Made by a program: the position numbers and the translations under genes. Shown here piece after piece: positions 1 to 12,182 of a stretch of DNA of 64,000 nucleotides. Below the pieces are notes generated by a model. The model worked only from the letters and a program-made list of their open reading frames with translations, had not been told where the DNA came from and did no database searches. Position 1 is the first letter of the stretch; the number at the start of each line of letters is the position of its first letter. The DNA comes from Pachyseris speciosa. Its lineage: Eukaryota; Cnidaria; Anthozoa; Scleractinia; Pachyseridae. The stretch lies in assembly GCA_016490735.1 (NCBI GenBank), contig JAEMWC010001545.1:70001-134000 (forward strand), written 5' to 3'.

Positions 1-1645
1 CAATAGTGATCTGTTTATATACCATGTGAAATAACCATGTGAAAGAATGTACCATGTGAAATAAACTTGCAAATACATGTGAAAATAAGTTAGGCATATG
101 AAATGTAAAATTAGTAATTAATATGTATAATTACACACCTCCATGCAGAAGGTTTCACTTTACATGTGTAGAGAATTGAAGAAATTATAACTTTACAATG
201 ACAAGTCAGTGGATTGAAGACGTGCATGAAAATATTAATTAATGCTACACCCACATACATTTCAAGTTGATCAAGCTTTTAGAAGTGGGAAGCACAAACC
301 ATCCTCAGAGGGGCAATGTGTGCAGGTAGAGAGACTGGGAATGAATGAGCCATTTTGGTCAGCAGGCATACCACTGCAGGCTCATGGAAGGACTGTTTCT
401 TTTTGGCGGGCAATATTGCAAGTTCGTTTTGCAAGCAGTACATTTCTTGAAGATTTCAGTTTCTTTTTAGCATAAAATGGTGGATTGAAACAACGAAATA
501 GTGATTACTACCGCTCTTAAACAGGTAAGCTGAAGTTAAAAGCAAATAGTAAAAGATTTGCTTCAAAATTCGTAGACATACCATGTGCTTTCTTCCTGAG
601 AGCTAGCTGATTACCATCGTTCTCAATGTACTTGAGCTCTGTAGTTAGCCTTTGCCATGGCATAATATTGTCCTATTTTACTGAAATAACAGACAATTAA
701 AGCTAGCTAGTACTGAGACTGATATCAGTGCCTTTTCATGATGACTGATTCATTTTAAAATCTGTTCTTGCCTTACCTTGTTGTAACTGCATGACCTTGT
801 TTTGAATGAAGTTGAAAGAACCAATTCATGAATGAGCTAGTAAGGACCAATTTTTTCTCAGAGGTATGATCTTTTGTTTTGATCTGTAGATGTTTAACTC
901 AGCTGTTGTGGGGCTCAGGAATGCAGCTTCAGGCTGAGTCAGTCAACAAACTGCTTCAGTTCTTTAATAAACAGTGAAATGTATAACTTTAATCTAGCAA
1001 GGAACATGATTTTTAATTTTCTCCTGAACATTATTAATCATTCAGGTTGTTTTGAAACTGCAAATAAATGATAGCATATTTCTTTCATATTGTCTGTACT
1101 CATTCTTGCAAAAGTAAAAACAGCTTTCACTGATAATCTCCATATGCAATTTAGTAGTATTTGGGGTATGATTATCTGGAGTGATATATATCTTATTATC
1201 TCACGGATCAAAATATTAAAATCTCTGCATGACTGTGTGAAATCGTTTATGAAAGCTTTGTGAAATGCGTGTGAAAGGTGTGTGAAATTCATGTGAACAT
1301 TTAATGAAAGGTGTCTGAAATTCATATGAACATTTAATGTAAGGTGTGTGAAATTCGTGTGAACATTTAATGTAAGGTGTGTGAATTTCATGTGAACATT
1401 TTCTGAAAACAATCCTTCAAAGTCATGTGAAATTTTTTTGACACTGCGTGAAAACACCGTGTGAAAAGGATAACATTTTTTCACATGTATTTTCACCCAC
1501 ATTTCACATTAGAATTTTTCACACGTATGTGAAATAAACATGTGAAACCACTGTGAAAATAAATGAATATCATGTGAATAACGTGTGAAAATAACCACTT
1601 TTTCACACAGTTTTTTCACTTGCTTTTCACACATTGGCTCCTAGT
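1..1645. repeat. Region of short TTCACATG-type repeats
   Basis: No gene is supported here. The motif CATGTGAAA, or its complement TTTCACATG, recurs dozens of times at 1-120 and 1250-1640. Between about 1278 and 1400 it is organised as four tandem copies of a 33-bp unit of the form GTGAAATTCATGTGAACATT plus 13 bases. Because 33 is a multiple of three, the minus strand reads as an open 11-residue repeat (1038-1502); I regard that ORF as a by-product of the repeat. Around 1480-1640 the motif occurs on both strands close together. The middle part (240-1230) shows nothing recognisable. Confidence 0.6.
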
Positions 1646-1777
1646 AGTGAATGTGAATATATTTGTAAAAAGAAGAGTCCAAAGAAGAACAGAAAGATCA
1701 CATCGTTGTCCGCCACCTTGAAAATGATACGCATGCGCCACTCACTCCAGACTTTCATCTCGGAACAGAGTTTGTTT

Positions 1778-1985
1778 TCAGTTTACATGATACTAGAATG
1801 AAATGCCATACCAGAATGAGAATTTTGTTTGGATTGGAACCCGGGATGAACTCATTCCAGAATGACTTGTACGGGAACAAAATTTCATCTTGGTATCACG
1901 TAAACAGGTACATAGAAATATATGGAGATAGAATGAACTCATTCTGGAATGAAAGTCCTTTCATTATCATGTAAACGGCCCCTAA
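1778..1985. mobile_element. Short MITE-like element
   Basis: A sequence beginning near TTTACATGATAC (about 1780) ends with its inverse near ATCATGTAAACGG (1965-1980). Between them are repeated ATGAACTCATTC/GAATGA motifs. This looks like a small non-autonomous inverted-repeat element. Ends and target duplication are not clear. Confidence 0.35.
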
Positions 1986-2112
1986 GGCAGGATCTTGGCA
2001 AGCCAACTAAAAAAATCTTATCTAAACAAACTAGCTCCCTTACCAAGCAGACATTTTCCCTTTATGACATGCAAATTTTGGATGACCAACTCTGGCAGTT
2101 TTCACTGTTACC

Positions 2113-2262
2113 GCTTTATACTCTGCTCCGAGAGGTTTTTCTCTGGGTACTCCAGTTTTCCCCTCTCCTCAAAAACCAACATTTCCAAATTCCAATTTGA
2201 TCCGGAATTTTTATGGCCAAAGGTTTGTCAGTCAACAGCTGTTAAGTGTCACCCTCATTAAA
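2113..2262 (+). mobile_element. SINE 3' fragment
   Basis: It matches the distal half of the SINE family seen intact at 9628-9928: the CTGCTCCGAGAGGTTTTTCTC block, the TTTTCCCCTCTCCTCAAAAA block and the GGTTTGTCAG end. The tRNA-like head is missing. Confidence 0.6.
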
Positions 2263-2499
2263 CAAAGCCAATTTATTTTATTTATAATTTTTTTTTATAG
2301 GCTTGCCCACTTACTGGGCTCATCAACTTTCATGTAAATAGGCTCTATATTTGTCTATAATGTACTTTTGCACCCAGTGGTGTCAATCACTGAAAATCAT
2401 TCATTGATTAACATCAGTAAGAACTTATATTCAGTCTTTGCAATTCTTGCTGTAAAAACAACTTCCCTTAAAAAAAACAACAACAACAACTTCCCTTCA

Positions 2500-2700
2500 T
2501 AGGCAGCCAGGTTGGCACAGTGGTGAGAGTGTTCACCTTCCACCAATGTGTCCCAGGTTTGATTCCCGGACTCAGCGTCATACATGTAAGTGGGCTGAGT
2601 TTGTTGGTTCTCTACTCTGCTCCGAGAGGTTTTTCTACGGGTACTCCGGTTTTCCCCTCTCGCCAAAAAACAACATTTAATTTGATTTGATTCTGTTTGA
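2500..2700 (+). mobile_element. tRNA-derived SINE
   Basis: The head carries a box A-like GTTGGCACAGTGGTGAG (about 2511-2527) and a box B-like GGTTTGATTCCC (about 2556-2567). These are the internal RNA polymerase III promoter elements of tRNA-derived SINEs. The body then shares the CTCCGAGAGGTTTTTCT and TTTTCCCCTCT blocks with other copies at 9.6, 54.3 and 60.2 kb. It is followed by GATTTGATT-rich sequence. Confidence 0.7.
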
Positions 2701-2875
2701 TTAAGAGTTGATTTGATTTAGTCTCTTCAATTAGTAGAGCATCTGTGCTTGGCTAGAAAGATTTGAGACTTTAATAAAGTTATTATTACTTTAAGTGGAG
2801 TATTTTGTGGGGGCATGCTAGGTTGTGAATAAAGTAAGGAAATCTGAATAAAATATAAACTTATTATTACTTCAA

Positions 2876-3241
2876 ACACGAAGACGTGCTATATAAGGAG
2901 CGGTACCTAAGGTACATTCGGATTATGTGTCAATCAATCATTAACCCATACAGAACTCCATGAAAATTTGTGCCATAAAAGACCGCTTCTGAGCAACAAG
3001 TTTGTAGTATTTTGTGACTTTCTTGTTTTCGAGTTCCTCAGTGACTTTTATCGCCATGGAAAAAAAATGTTGAGGTTTGTATATTCTGAAATAGCCGTGC
3101 CAATGTTTGAACGTTTCGATTTAGGGCGCTAATTTGAAATTCGAAATGGTTTGCTTACGCCATCGCACATTGGTGACAGTGAAACTAAAATGCAAATGAA
3201 ACAGGGGGCGGAGCTTTTCCTTTTATAGCGCGTCTTCGTGT
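2876..3241. mobile_element. MITE with ACACGAAGACG inverted termini
   Basis: The left end ACACGAAGACGTGCTATATA and the right end (complement of TATAGCGCGTCTTCGTGT) form roughly 25-bp terminal inverted repeats around a 0.37-kb non-coding body. A TTTAAGTGGAGTATTTTGTG-like sequence lies on both sides (about 2790-2855 and 3238-3300). The element therefore sits in a locally duplicated stretch. Confidence 0.6.
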
Positions 3242-3548
3242 TTAAGTGGAATATTTTGTGGGGGCACGTTAGGTTGTGCAAAAAGTAAGGAAATTTGAAT
3301 TGCAGCCATGGTTACCATAAAAATTATTTATGTCAAGTTTAACTAAGGTCAGTGGAGCCTGGATGGAGTTTGCCTATAACAATAGCAAATAGGTAAAAAT
3401 AGTATATGCTCCTGAAAGCTTGTTATCATGTGCAAAGCCATCAGTCTGAGTGATGTGAATTGTTTGATGTGTACTTATGTATTTATTTGTTCACATAGTG
3501 ATTGTCTTTTTTCTGTTGTTTAAAAGAATGTTTTAAAACTGCTCAATA

Positions 3549-6500
3549 ATGGCATCTGCATGGAGACCCCCAAAGCTTCCAATATTTGTAAGATACAATT
3601 CCAACACAAATATTCCAGTACAAGTGGATCCACAATGGAATGTGTCAAAATTAAAAGAGGAGATTGGTCAACGGCAAGCGGTGGATCCCAGAGATATTAG
3701 AATTATTTTTGCTGGCCGAGAACTCAGAGATGACCTGAAGCTCCAGGTGCTGTTTCATTTTAGATTTCCTTATTTTTTCTTTAAAACTCTTTCATTGTAT
3801 GTAGGGAAAATAAGTCAACATGCAGTAGTTAGAACTAGAAGTAACCTTTTCTATGATCATATTCAGGCACACCTTGTCTTCATTAGCTTCACTATATTGT
3901 GTGGGGCAGGGGGTACTCTCCTGCATGGCCTATACTGGGACATGTCGCGGTATAGGGTATGGTTTTTGGCCCCTCTGCCCCGAACAGGGCATATAATTTC
4001 AAGCCAGTCTGTCCTAATAGTGGTCTGGACCTGTCCAAGACAGGGTATGGCTGCAAGACTGCCGTCAAGAATTTAAAAATCCAAAAGCAGAAACATTTAT
4101 ATGTCAGTTTATTTAGCAAGTCATCAGCCAACATTAGATCATTTTCAGGACTAGATATTAGCACTATTGCTTTAAAAATAAATGGTGTTGTCCTATGCAG
4201 GGTAGATATTTAAGATTATTTTTGTCCTAAACAGGGTCAGGATTTAGGGTTTGTATATATTTTTATTATTAGTGTAGTTTAATTTCTCTTATAAATGTAA
4301 ATGGCTCAAGAGCATTTTTAGTGAAGTGATACTGACAGTGAATAACACTTGATTGATTCCTCGTTTTATTGCACTGTAAACTTGCATGTATGTCTGCAAG
4401 TGTTTTGTTTAATATTTATCAATAAAGATTTACCTAGACTGCAAGTAGTCTCTAATTTCAGTGATGGATTGTGGGGCAGGCGAAAAACACGTGCGTGCAC
4501 GTGAAGTTGCGAGGAGACGTGACACGAGGGGAGTGCCAAAAATTAGAGACTACAGACAAAGCCAGGGAATTTGACCTTTCATGGCCGAGTGATTTCGAAG
4601 TGTAAATTTCATATCGTTTTCCAAGCCAATTAAGCGCAACCGGTGAGATTCCTTCTCTTGGCTTCCTGTCACTTGCTCCTGTCATCGATAAACTGCAGGA
4701 GATGTTTGTTAGAGCAAAAAATGAATGAAAAGCCCCCTTGTTAACTTTTTTTCTCAGGAAGCCGTGTATAAATGGCAGAAACAACAAAGAAAGTGGTAGG
4801 AAGCCTACCAGTAACGATATCTGCCCTGTTTGCGGTTGCACTTTTCTTGTCAATTACAGGGATTTCAAGTGAAAATCTGTGCAAGGTTTGAGGGTTTGAG
4901 TGTGAACAATCTTCTTAACTCTCGTCCCGAGTGTTTAAGAAATGTGCCTGGAAAATCCATACTGCAACTGCACTGTTTCGTTTCTTTCGAAGAAATCTTA
5001 GTACACAAACCGAGCAGCAAAGTTGGTCGAAGTCTACCAGTGAGTCTTCACCAATCGCGTGCGTGAGGTTTTTACATATTGCACGTTCCCCTTCTACAAA
5101 TTCTGCCACCGCAAAATCAATTAGACTGGAGTCGCCACTGGAAAAGAAGCTCGAAGCAAGAAAAGCGAGGAGATTCATAAATTATGGCACTGATTGTTCA
5201 GAGATTGAAGAGTTAGTGGTCTTGAATGAAACTGGAAAACCTCTTGTCAAAGTGGTGTAATCTGTACCGAATCAATGTTGTTATGAGTGTTGACAGCGGC
5301 TTGTGTACTGTTGACAAATTTTAAGAAAGAGGCAATCAGAGTTTTGCGCTTGGATTGTATGCAGTTAATTCAAACTCCCTGGCTAATTGTCTGTAGTCTC
5401 TAATTTTTGGTGCTCCCTTCGCATCGCATCTCCTCGCAACTTTGCGCGTGCGTGTCTTTCGCCCGCCCCACAATCTATCGCCAAAATTAGAGATTACTCG
5501 CAGTCTAAGATTTACCAATCAATCAATCATACTGCATACTGTTCTCTGACTTGACACAACAGCAAGCATTGAGCTTAACTTGATTCATGGCACAAAAAAT
5601 GGGTTTTAGTAGTGGTGGATGTGGGTCAAGGACGGCTTGAGCTAGGAACATCCAACAGTGATCTAACTGATCACTGGGCACCTTAACATTCATCAGGATG
5701 CTGACATTCCTAACCAGAGTGTAATTCATGCTGTTCGTGGTGGCCGTTGGTCTGCAAGATCAGCAAAGGGCTTAGCAGTTCCATTGTCCAAAGTTTGTCT
5801 AGATACTGTTGGAGAAGAGGATGAGCCAGAAGGAGCTGCTGCTGCTGCAGCAAGTGGAGGTATGAACAAGGCCATTTATTTTTGTACTTAATCTAAATTC
5901 AAACTACTTTGCAGCTTTTATTGATCTGCTACTACATGTACATGTTTTTTTGTCATTATGGTGTGCAGAAAAACCCATACCTTATTTAGAGATTTATATT
6001 GAAAAGGCATATCTATTTGTGTAGCTCACATACATGTACCTCTATAGACTCCTTTCAGTTGATTCCCAATGTGGAGGGCAAAACAATAAGATTGTTTTGC
6101 ATTTGAAAGCCGTTTGTTTCTCTCAGGAGAGAGAACAATCATTGTTTTGTCCTCCAGATTGGGAATTACTGAAAGTAGGGGTCTATATTGGCCATTTCAA
6201 AGTTGCGCAGGGAAATGGGGTGAGTTTCAAATTTTAACCAATCGATAAATTGACACCATCACATGGAAGATAACGTTGAGATTGGCCATTTGACCAAGTG
6301 TGGTGTTTTTAGGTTGAACAGAGACCAAGTTATGGACTTTAAAACATAGTTCAAAATCCATACAAACATTTCTAATTTTGAGGCTGCATCCCCCAAAACC
6401 AAAGAAACTCTCACCTCAAAATTTTACTTTCCATTTTTACCAAAACTTTGCCATTGTAGGTAACTTTTTATTGTCCAGGTAAAACAGAACCAAAAGACTT

Positions 6501-9500
6501 ATTCTTTACTGTCACCTATCTCCAATCAGGTTTCATACAGGTCCTTGAAAACCTGGAAAGTCATGGAATTTTATAATATTTCATTTTCCAGGCCTGGAAA
6601 GTCCTGGAATTTAGGTTTGGATCTTGGAAATTCATGCAAAGCCATGGAAGATCAGCAGGCTGTCTATGAGTGAAAAGCAATGTAGATCCAAAGTTACAAA
6701 AATTAGCCGACAAGTGCATATAATTATATGATTTCTTTCAGTAGAAATAAACATAGTGCGTGTTGCAAGATTATGCTTGCAAACATTTTTGTCGTTGTTT
6801 TGACATTACTGTCTCAGAACAGTTGCTCATGGAAAAAGTCCTGGAAAGTCATTGAATTTTCACAGCTAAAAAGTGTACGAACCCTGTCCAATATACCTCA
6901 TTTGGTTACCCACATGTATTAATGTTGTAACTGTGCCAAGACCTCCTTGGGAGTTCTTTCAATCGTCCAATATGGCAAAAAATAAAAGGATGCATGGCAA
7001 AATTTGTCCTTAGCAAGAAAGAAAATCAATGTCCGAGGGTTGCTTTCTCATTTTATTTGCAAACGTTTCCACCATAGCCCAAAACGTACTTTTCAGATCA
7101 CATGAGTATTCTGGTTCATTTTCATTTTTCACTCTCCAAGAGGTAAATTTACTCTCCAGTGGAAAGCGGGTGAGTGTTAGAGTTAAGCCCTGGACCAGAA
7201 CACAGTTTACTTGAAATAAGCATAATATGCATTGTTCCGAGGGTGTATTGGTGAGAAAGTGTTGTGTGGCCTGTCATGCCTGTGGCATAACCACAGAAGC
7301 TACTGAGGTTCAGATGCTTGGGCCACACTATTCTGTGCACTGGTCTTGGGTCACATGTGCCAAGAGCATTCTGTTCTCAGAATATCTGTTCTTTCAAAAA
7401 ACTTCTTCTGTGCATTCACCTACCAGGATTCCTAAAACTAATCAGGAGTGACCAGAATAGCCCGGAAAGCATGCACACATTATTATATTATTTTCCTTAC
7501 TGGTATTTTGGCTTTTTATCTTGGACCAGGGACTGAGATCATTATTTAAGATATGGAGTGCAAATTTAGCTGTTTGGATGGTTTCCTGTTGGCCAATGTT
7601 GTATATAACCAGCTGCCTTTGACCCTTTTTTCTTGGTTATTTTGTAGCATCTGCTTCTCAGCGTCAGGCTCAATATTTTGTGTACTGCAAGACTTGTAAA
7701 GACATCACACCAGGGAAGCTCAGAGTTTGCTGTTCACGATGCAGTGAAGGTGCAATGCTTCTGTATCAGGTAATTATTTTAATTTAAAAGGGGTTAAAAT
7801 CTACTCATAATTTTTAATCTAAGTCTTCTGGTATATGGCTGGAGATGTTGTTTGCATGTGACATGTCTTTGTGCTGCTGTTGAAGAACCCAAAGTTCACT
7901 GAAACAATTCTGGTTCTCTTCATCCAATTCAAACACAAGCATCACAATCCAGTGCCTCTTGGTTTCAAAGCTAAATGTACACTTCAGTCTACAAGAATTC
8001 AAAGAGCTAACTGTGGTCTGTAGCCCCCCCCCCCCCCCCCCCCCAAATAAAAAAAAGAAAGAAGGAAAAATAGCACAGGCACCCATGCATTCCCTTATAT
8101 ATCAAACAAATCATGTTAAAAGTTGAAGTCACTGGACTGTTTGATTTTAGCTTATGTGTTGGTAGCTTGAGTGTGAAATCCATTGCATTGTAAGCAGATT
8201 AATGGGAGTGCTTGCATAATTGGTACTTGCATAATATTTTGTTTCTGTTGTCAATGTCATGTACTAATGTCAGGGGTAACCTCCCACAGGGGAAGCTCAA
8301 AACTGAACAAGACTGGGACTGAAAACAATGTGGAGTGATTGGTAGTGGCCTGAGGAGAGAGTGGAGTGCGGTTTCTAGTTTCTTGGTCAGTTTTGTGTTA
8401 AGGATTGGGCTAAGAATAGTAGGTGTATGGTTAGCTTTACATTCCTTATTAGGTGTACAGTTTGGATCAAGGTTAAGTTTAGGATTATGATAAGGATCGT
8501 GTTAAGATTCAGGTTAGTGTGATTGGTGATTGCAAACGGAAAACAATTCATGTCTCCTCCTCAGTGTCACACTTTGCCATGCTGACCCAGTGAGAGACAC
8601 AAGCTTGTATTTTTATCTCAGACTGTACTTTTCATTTCATTTGCATTTTTTCTCAGGACCCCAGCAGCTGGGATGATGTGTTGAAACCAGGAAGGATCCG
8701 AGGATCATGTAAAAAACCCAGATGTGAAGGCGATATTGCTGTATGATTGATCAATTTGATAATTATGAACTCTGATGAAACTAGGCAGGAGCACCCATGA
8801 GTTAACTTCAGTGCAATGTCTCTTAGCAGCATTGTAAATTCGGATGTAGGGTTGTGGTGAAAAAGTTGAAATTTCGGGCGTGGCACTGCAATCAAAAGAG
8901 TAAAAATACTTTAGGACTTAGCACATACTGTACGTTTCTATCAGAAAAGACACAAAGCCTAGAGGGGACATGGTGGCTATAGACACAGTGCTGTGTCATT
9001 AAAGAATAAAAACGAAAGTTTGGTTTTATCAGCTGAAGTAAATTGAGCAGAGTCTAGATCTTATTACTGTTTAGAAGAATTACAATTCCATCTTAGCCCT
9101 CTTGATGAACAGATAAGGTTTGGATAGGGGAAAAAACACTTCTTTTTTTACTTTATTTCTCCGTCCAGGTGTTCTACTTTAAATGTGCGAGGCACCCGGC
9201 CACCGAGGGAGACAGATGTGTGGCTCTTCATTTAATTCGTTCAAACACCAGAGATATCCCTTGTTTAGCGTGTACAGAAGTTAAGTGAGTACATGGCAAC
9301 CAATTTGTGACCTCTATGCATATTTTCTGTAGAAACTTTTCACCTCTAAACATTTATTTCCGATGAACCTACCCTTGTCTACCTTCTTCACACCCAGAGG
9401 CACATTACAGCCTCTTAAGATGTTTCCTTATCCAGTGCGTTTCTTGGAATAAGTGGTCAGCCCGTCTGTCAGCGTCCATTCGACACCGAGATATATGGTA

Positions 9501-10308
9501 CGTTAGACCTGGAGACTTGTGATAGGTTCATCAGTGACTGTTAAGGTCCATAGCTTAAGTTCATTGTATCACCACGGTAACATGTTTTTACAGTCTTAAG
9601 GATTTCTAGGGCAATTGTACCTGGCAAGGGAGCAGGGTTGGCACAGTGGTGAGAGCACACACCTCCCACCAATGTGGCCCGGGTTCGATTTCCGGACTCG
9701 GCGTCATATGTGGGTTGAGTTTGTTGTTGGTTCTCGTCCTTGCTCCGAGAGGTTTTTCTCCGGTTTCTCTGATTTTCCCTTCTCCTCAAAAACCAACATT
9801 TCCAAATTCGAAGTTGATCCAGAATTTGTAGGGCTGTGGGTTTGTCAGGGACAAAGTCGATTTGTTTATTCTATTCTATTCTATTCTATTCTATTCTATT
9901 TTATTTTATTTTATTTTATTTTATTTTAAGAGTTGACTCCTTTCTTTGAATTTAAAAAATCAATAAAAAAAATTGACTATAGAGAAGACGGAAGGTGTCA
10001 AGATAACTACTGTCAGCAATATTATGAGACTCCTGCGAAATCTTCCAACCTATTGAATAGCCGACCTCCTAATGTATTATCGTGCTCGTACAGTAATCTT
10101 GGTCTTCCTGTGTTTTTCTGAGCCGAAGGTTGCTGACCCATCACCTTATTGTTGTTTCACAGGGACCCCATTCTAGTTTTCCCCTGTGCAGATGGACATG
10201 CTGTGTGCTTGGACTGTTTTGAAATTTACTGCACAACAAAACTGAATGACAGACAGTTTGTACAAAATGATGACCGTGGATATACTCTGCCATGTCCGGG
10301 CAGCTCAG
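3549..10308 (+). CDS. PRKN: Parkin-like E3 ligase, copy 1, exons 1-6 (3' end not in window)
   Basis: This is an N-terminal parkin-like protein of 276 codons plus one base. Coding exons are 3549-3746, 5697-5859, 7648-7769, 8657-8740, 9169-9284 and 10163-10308; all have AG/GT borders and compatible phases. Residues 10-80 form the ubiquitin-like domain, with Ser74 in NQSVIHAV aligning with the PINK1 phosphosite of human parkin (family knowledge). Exon 2 adds an alanine-rich linker. Exons 3-5 carry RING0 zinc ligands (YCKTC, CCSRC, KCARHP). Exons 5-6 carry RING1 ligands (CLAC, FPC, DGH, CLDC, LPC). RING1 is cut at the last intron. I found no IBR, repressor element or RING2 exon (catalytic cysteine) anywhere downstream. 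Either the rest lies outside the window or this copy encodes a truncated protein. It differs from copy 2 by about ten residues. Expression is uncertain. Confidence 0.93.
3905..4260. repeat. Dispersed repeat in parkin intron 1
   Basis: GGGGTACTCTCCT, CCTATACTGGGACATG, TATAGGGTATGG and AACAGGGTAAGG-like phrases occur here, in the matching intron of copy 2 (54935-55090), and in related form inside both arms of the palindrome (20395-20610, 23160-23410). It is a non-coding dispersed repeat family of unknown class. Confidence 0.6.
4435..5507. mobile_element. MULE-type element with long TIRs, possible gene-fragment carrier
   Basis: Inverted termini run about 130 bp: the left starts TAGACTGCAAGTAGTCTCTAA and the right ends with the complement, GCAGTCTA. 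A 9-bp direct repeat AGATTTACC flanks it exactly (4426-4434 and 5508-5516). Copy 2 of parkin lacks the element and has an uninterrupted AAAGATTTATC there. Long TIRs plus a 9-bp duplication fit the Mutator-like superfamily. There is no transposase. The interior (4770-5260) contains open frames, one with a CPVCGC zinc-knuckle-like cysteine cluster and one of 109 codons ending at 5260. This suggests captured coding sequence, though no source gene is recognised. Confidence 0.85.
6058..6170. repeat. Short hairpin in parkin intron 2 (copy 1 only)
   Basis: A GGAGGACAAAACAATGATTG-like arm pairs with GATTCCCAATGTGGAGG...AACAATAAG across a short loop. The surrounding 5983-7170 is specific to copy 1 and carries CCTGGAAAGTCATGG-type repeats (6540-6860). 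No coding potential is seen. Confidence 0.4.
8024..8044. repeat. Poly-C tract
   Basis: A run of about 21 C residues in parkin intron 3. A longer tract is at the matching place in copy 2 (58652-58680), so the homopolymer predates the duplication and has changed length. Confidence 0.9.
9628..9928 (+). mobile_element. Full-length tRNA-derived SINE in parkin intron 5
   Basis: The head has box A GGTTGGCACAGTGGTGAG (about 9635-9652) and box B GGTTCGATTTCC (about 9682-9693). The body carries the CTCCGAGAGGTTTTTCTCC block, and the tail is a pentanucleotide array of TTCTA then TTTTA (9868-9928). The same insertion is at the same site in copy 2 (60216-60486), so it entered before the duplication. The tails have since diverged: copy 2 has only TTTTA. 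Confidence 0.85.
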
Positions 10309-10979
10309 GTGGGATTACTTTGCCCAACTCAGCGCATACGCAACAATGCGCATGGGACGCCCAGTGTACTCTCCTCGCGCATAGCCCACGCCGCGTTCTT
10401 GTGTGGATAACTACTCCATTTGACCCCTTATAATATTGCTGCTCATTTACATACTGGCCCTTGCATCAGGAACCCGGCCAGACCGGGGTAGACCGGGGTC
10501 AAAGCTCGGCCTGAAAGCCGGGGTCAGCCCGGCTTGTGGCCGGGCTTTGGCCAGGCTGGCCAGGGGATAAAAAAACCGGGGAAGCCCCGGCCACAGGGCC
10601 AGCCCGGCCTGGCCTGGCCGCGGTTGGCCGGGGCCAAATTTGGGAAAGAAAAAGCAAAGCGGGGTAGGGCTTTGGCCGGGTTGGCCAGGGAAAAAAAAAA
10701 CCTGGGAAAACCACGGCCACAGGGCCAGCCCGGCATGGCCTGACCACAGCTGGCCAGTGAGTTTAGCAGCAGAGGTTTAGGGTTTACCAGTGGCGACATG
10801 GAATATGTTCCACCCTGCCAGGCCACAAAAACGTACACAAGCATTAATATGAGTATTAGAGCAATGCTGATTCAACAGTCAGTTTAAGCATACCAAACTA
10901 ATTTATAATGTATTGGTCATTAAATGTCTTTCAGAAAGGGGTGCTGTCATGCCCATTCTTGTTATATGTTGAGATTGTG

Positions 10980-11385
10980 AAGAATTGAAGGGGTCGGAGC
11001 ATAACCATCCTATGTCGAATTTTGGGTTGTTTTTCGATTTTGCTTGGATTTGTCTGAATTTCTGCATGTGAACTGCAATTCGATGGAAACACATTGTATG
11101 GTATTTTTTTGACTGATTCATCCACAATCCAGAAATGCATTTTTTCTTACTAAGAAGATGTAATGCAACTTGCAAACCACTCCCATGGAAGGTTGGTTTC
11201 TTGGTGTACCTAAGAAAAAATGCATTTCTGGATTGTGGATGAATCAGTCAAAAAAATACCATACAATGTGTTTCCATCGAATTGCAGTTCACATGCAGAA
11301 ATTCAGACAAATCCAAGCAAAATCGAAAAACGACTCAAAATTCGACATAGGATGGTTATGCTCCGAGCCCTTCAATTATAACTTA
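10980..11385. repeat. Foldback repeat inside the 6.2-kb element
   Basis: Two inverted arms of about 165 bp (10980-11150 and 11208-11385) share GCATTTTTTCTTAC, GACTGATTCATCCACAATCC, CACATTGTATGGTATTTTTT and GGATGGTTATGCTC sequences. They are separated by about 60 bp. Both arms yield the same short ORF in mirror image, which is a by-product of the symmetry. Confidence 0.85.
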
Positions 11386-12182
11386 TCTCAGCCTGTTAAA
11401 CATGAAGAGGTTAAGACTTCAAATGATTTGCTGCAAGGAAAATGAACAAATATCATGGTGATTTTTCCCAGACACAATGATAAAAGTTGAAAAAGAACTT
11501 TTTTAAGTTGCAATCCATTTTCTTCTTGTCATCCATGGCCATACACAACCGCAAATAGTTTAAATGCACATAACAAGTACTACATAAGAAGGTTGCAAGA
11601 AATTAAAGGTTCTATTGTTACAATTAAATCTTTGGGTTTATCCAAATTTTGTGACAGTGCCCCTTTAACAATGTGTCTATCACAAGTTTTTTTTAATACA
11701 CAATGTATAAGACAAATGACTTTCTTTGAAAATGTTATCAGAGAATAAGATGAGAAATAAAACTGCATAGTCTGATCTCATAAAATAATTATAATTTTTG
11801 TTTTGGTTTCCCTTAAAAAATAACTTTGAGAATTCATAGGAATTCCCAAAAATTTTCTAAGAATTCCTAACATTTCCAAAGCATCTAAGATATTTATGGC
11901 CATAATGCTAAGATAAAATGTTGTCTTTGAGTGATGAAAGCAAAGGATGAGATTTGAGGCTGTCCAACAATTATTTTTATTTATAATAAGCAAATTACAC
12001 TTCACTCAAATTAATCATGACTTCAAATCATTGAAATATACGCAGGAACGGAATTTGTTTTTTCTAAATTTTTACGTACACAATATCAGGTAATGTCAAG
12101 CGTAGTTGTCTGAATCACAGATTTCTAATAAAATAAATTTCTAACAATATAAGCTTAAAGCAAAGTAAGTAAAAATTAAGGT

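Noticed and set aside
1038..1502. 154-codon minus-strand ORF with 11-residue repeats
   Set aside because: It follows directly from the 33-bp tandem DNA repeat and has no known motif or splice context.
2511..2567. tRNA gene suggested by box A and box B motifs
   Set aside because: There is no cloverleaf or acceptor stem, and the same sequence is repeated with a common SINE body at several sites.
10499..10844. Overlapping proline/glycine-rich ORFs on both strands
   Set aside because: They arise from GC-rich subterminal repeats of the 6.2-kb element; several frames are open at once.
10903..11445. Two similar 90-codon ORFs in opposite orientation
   Set aside because: They are mirror products of the foldback repeat, not genes.
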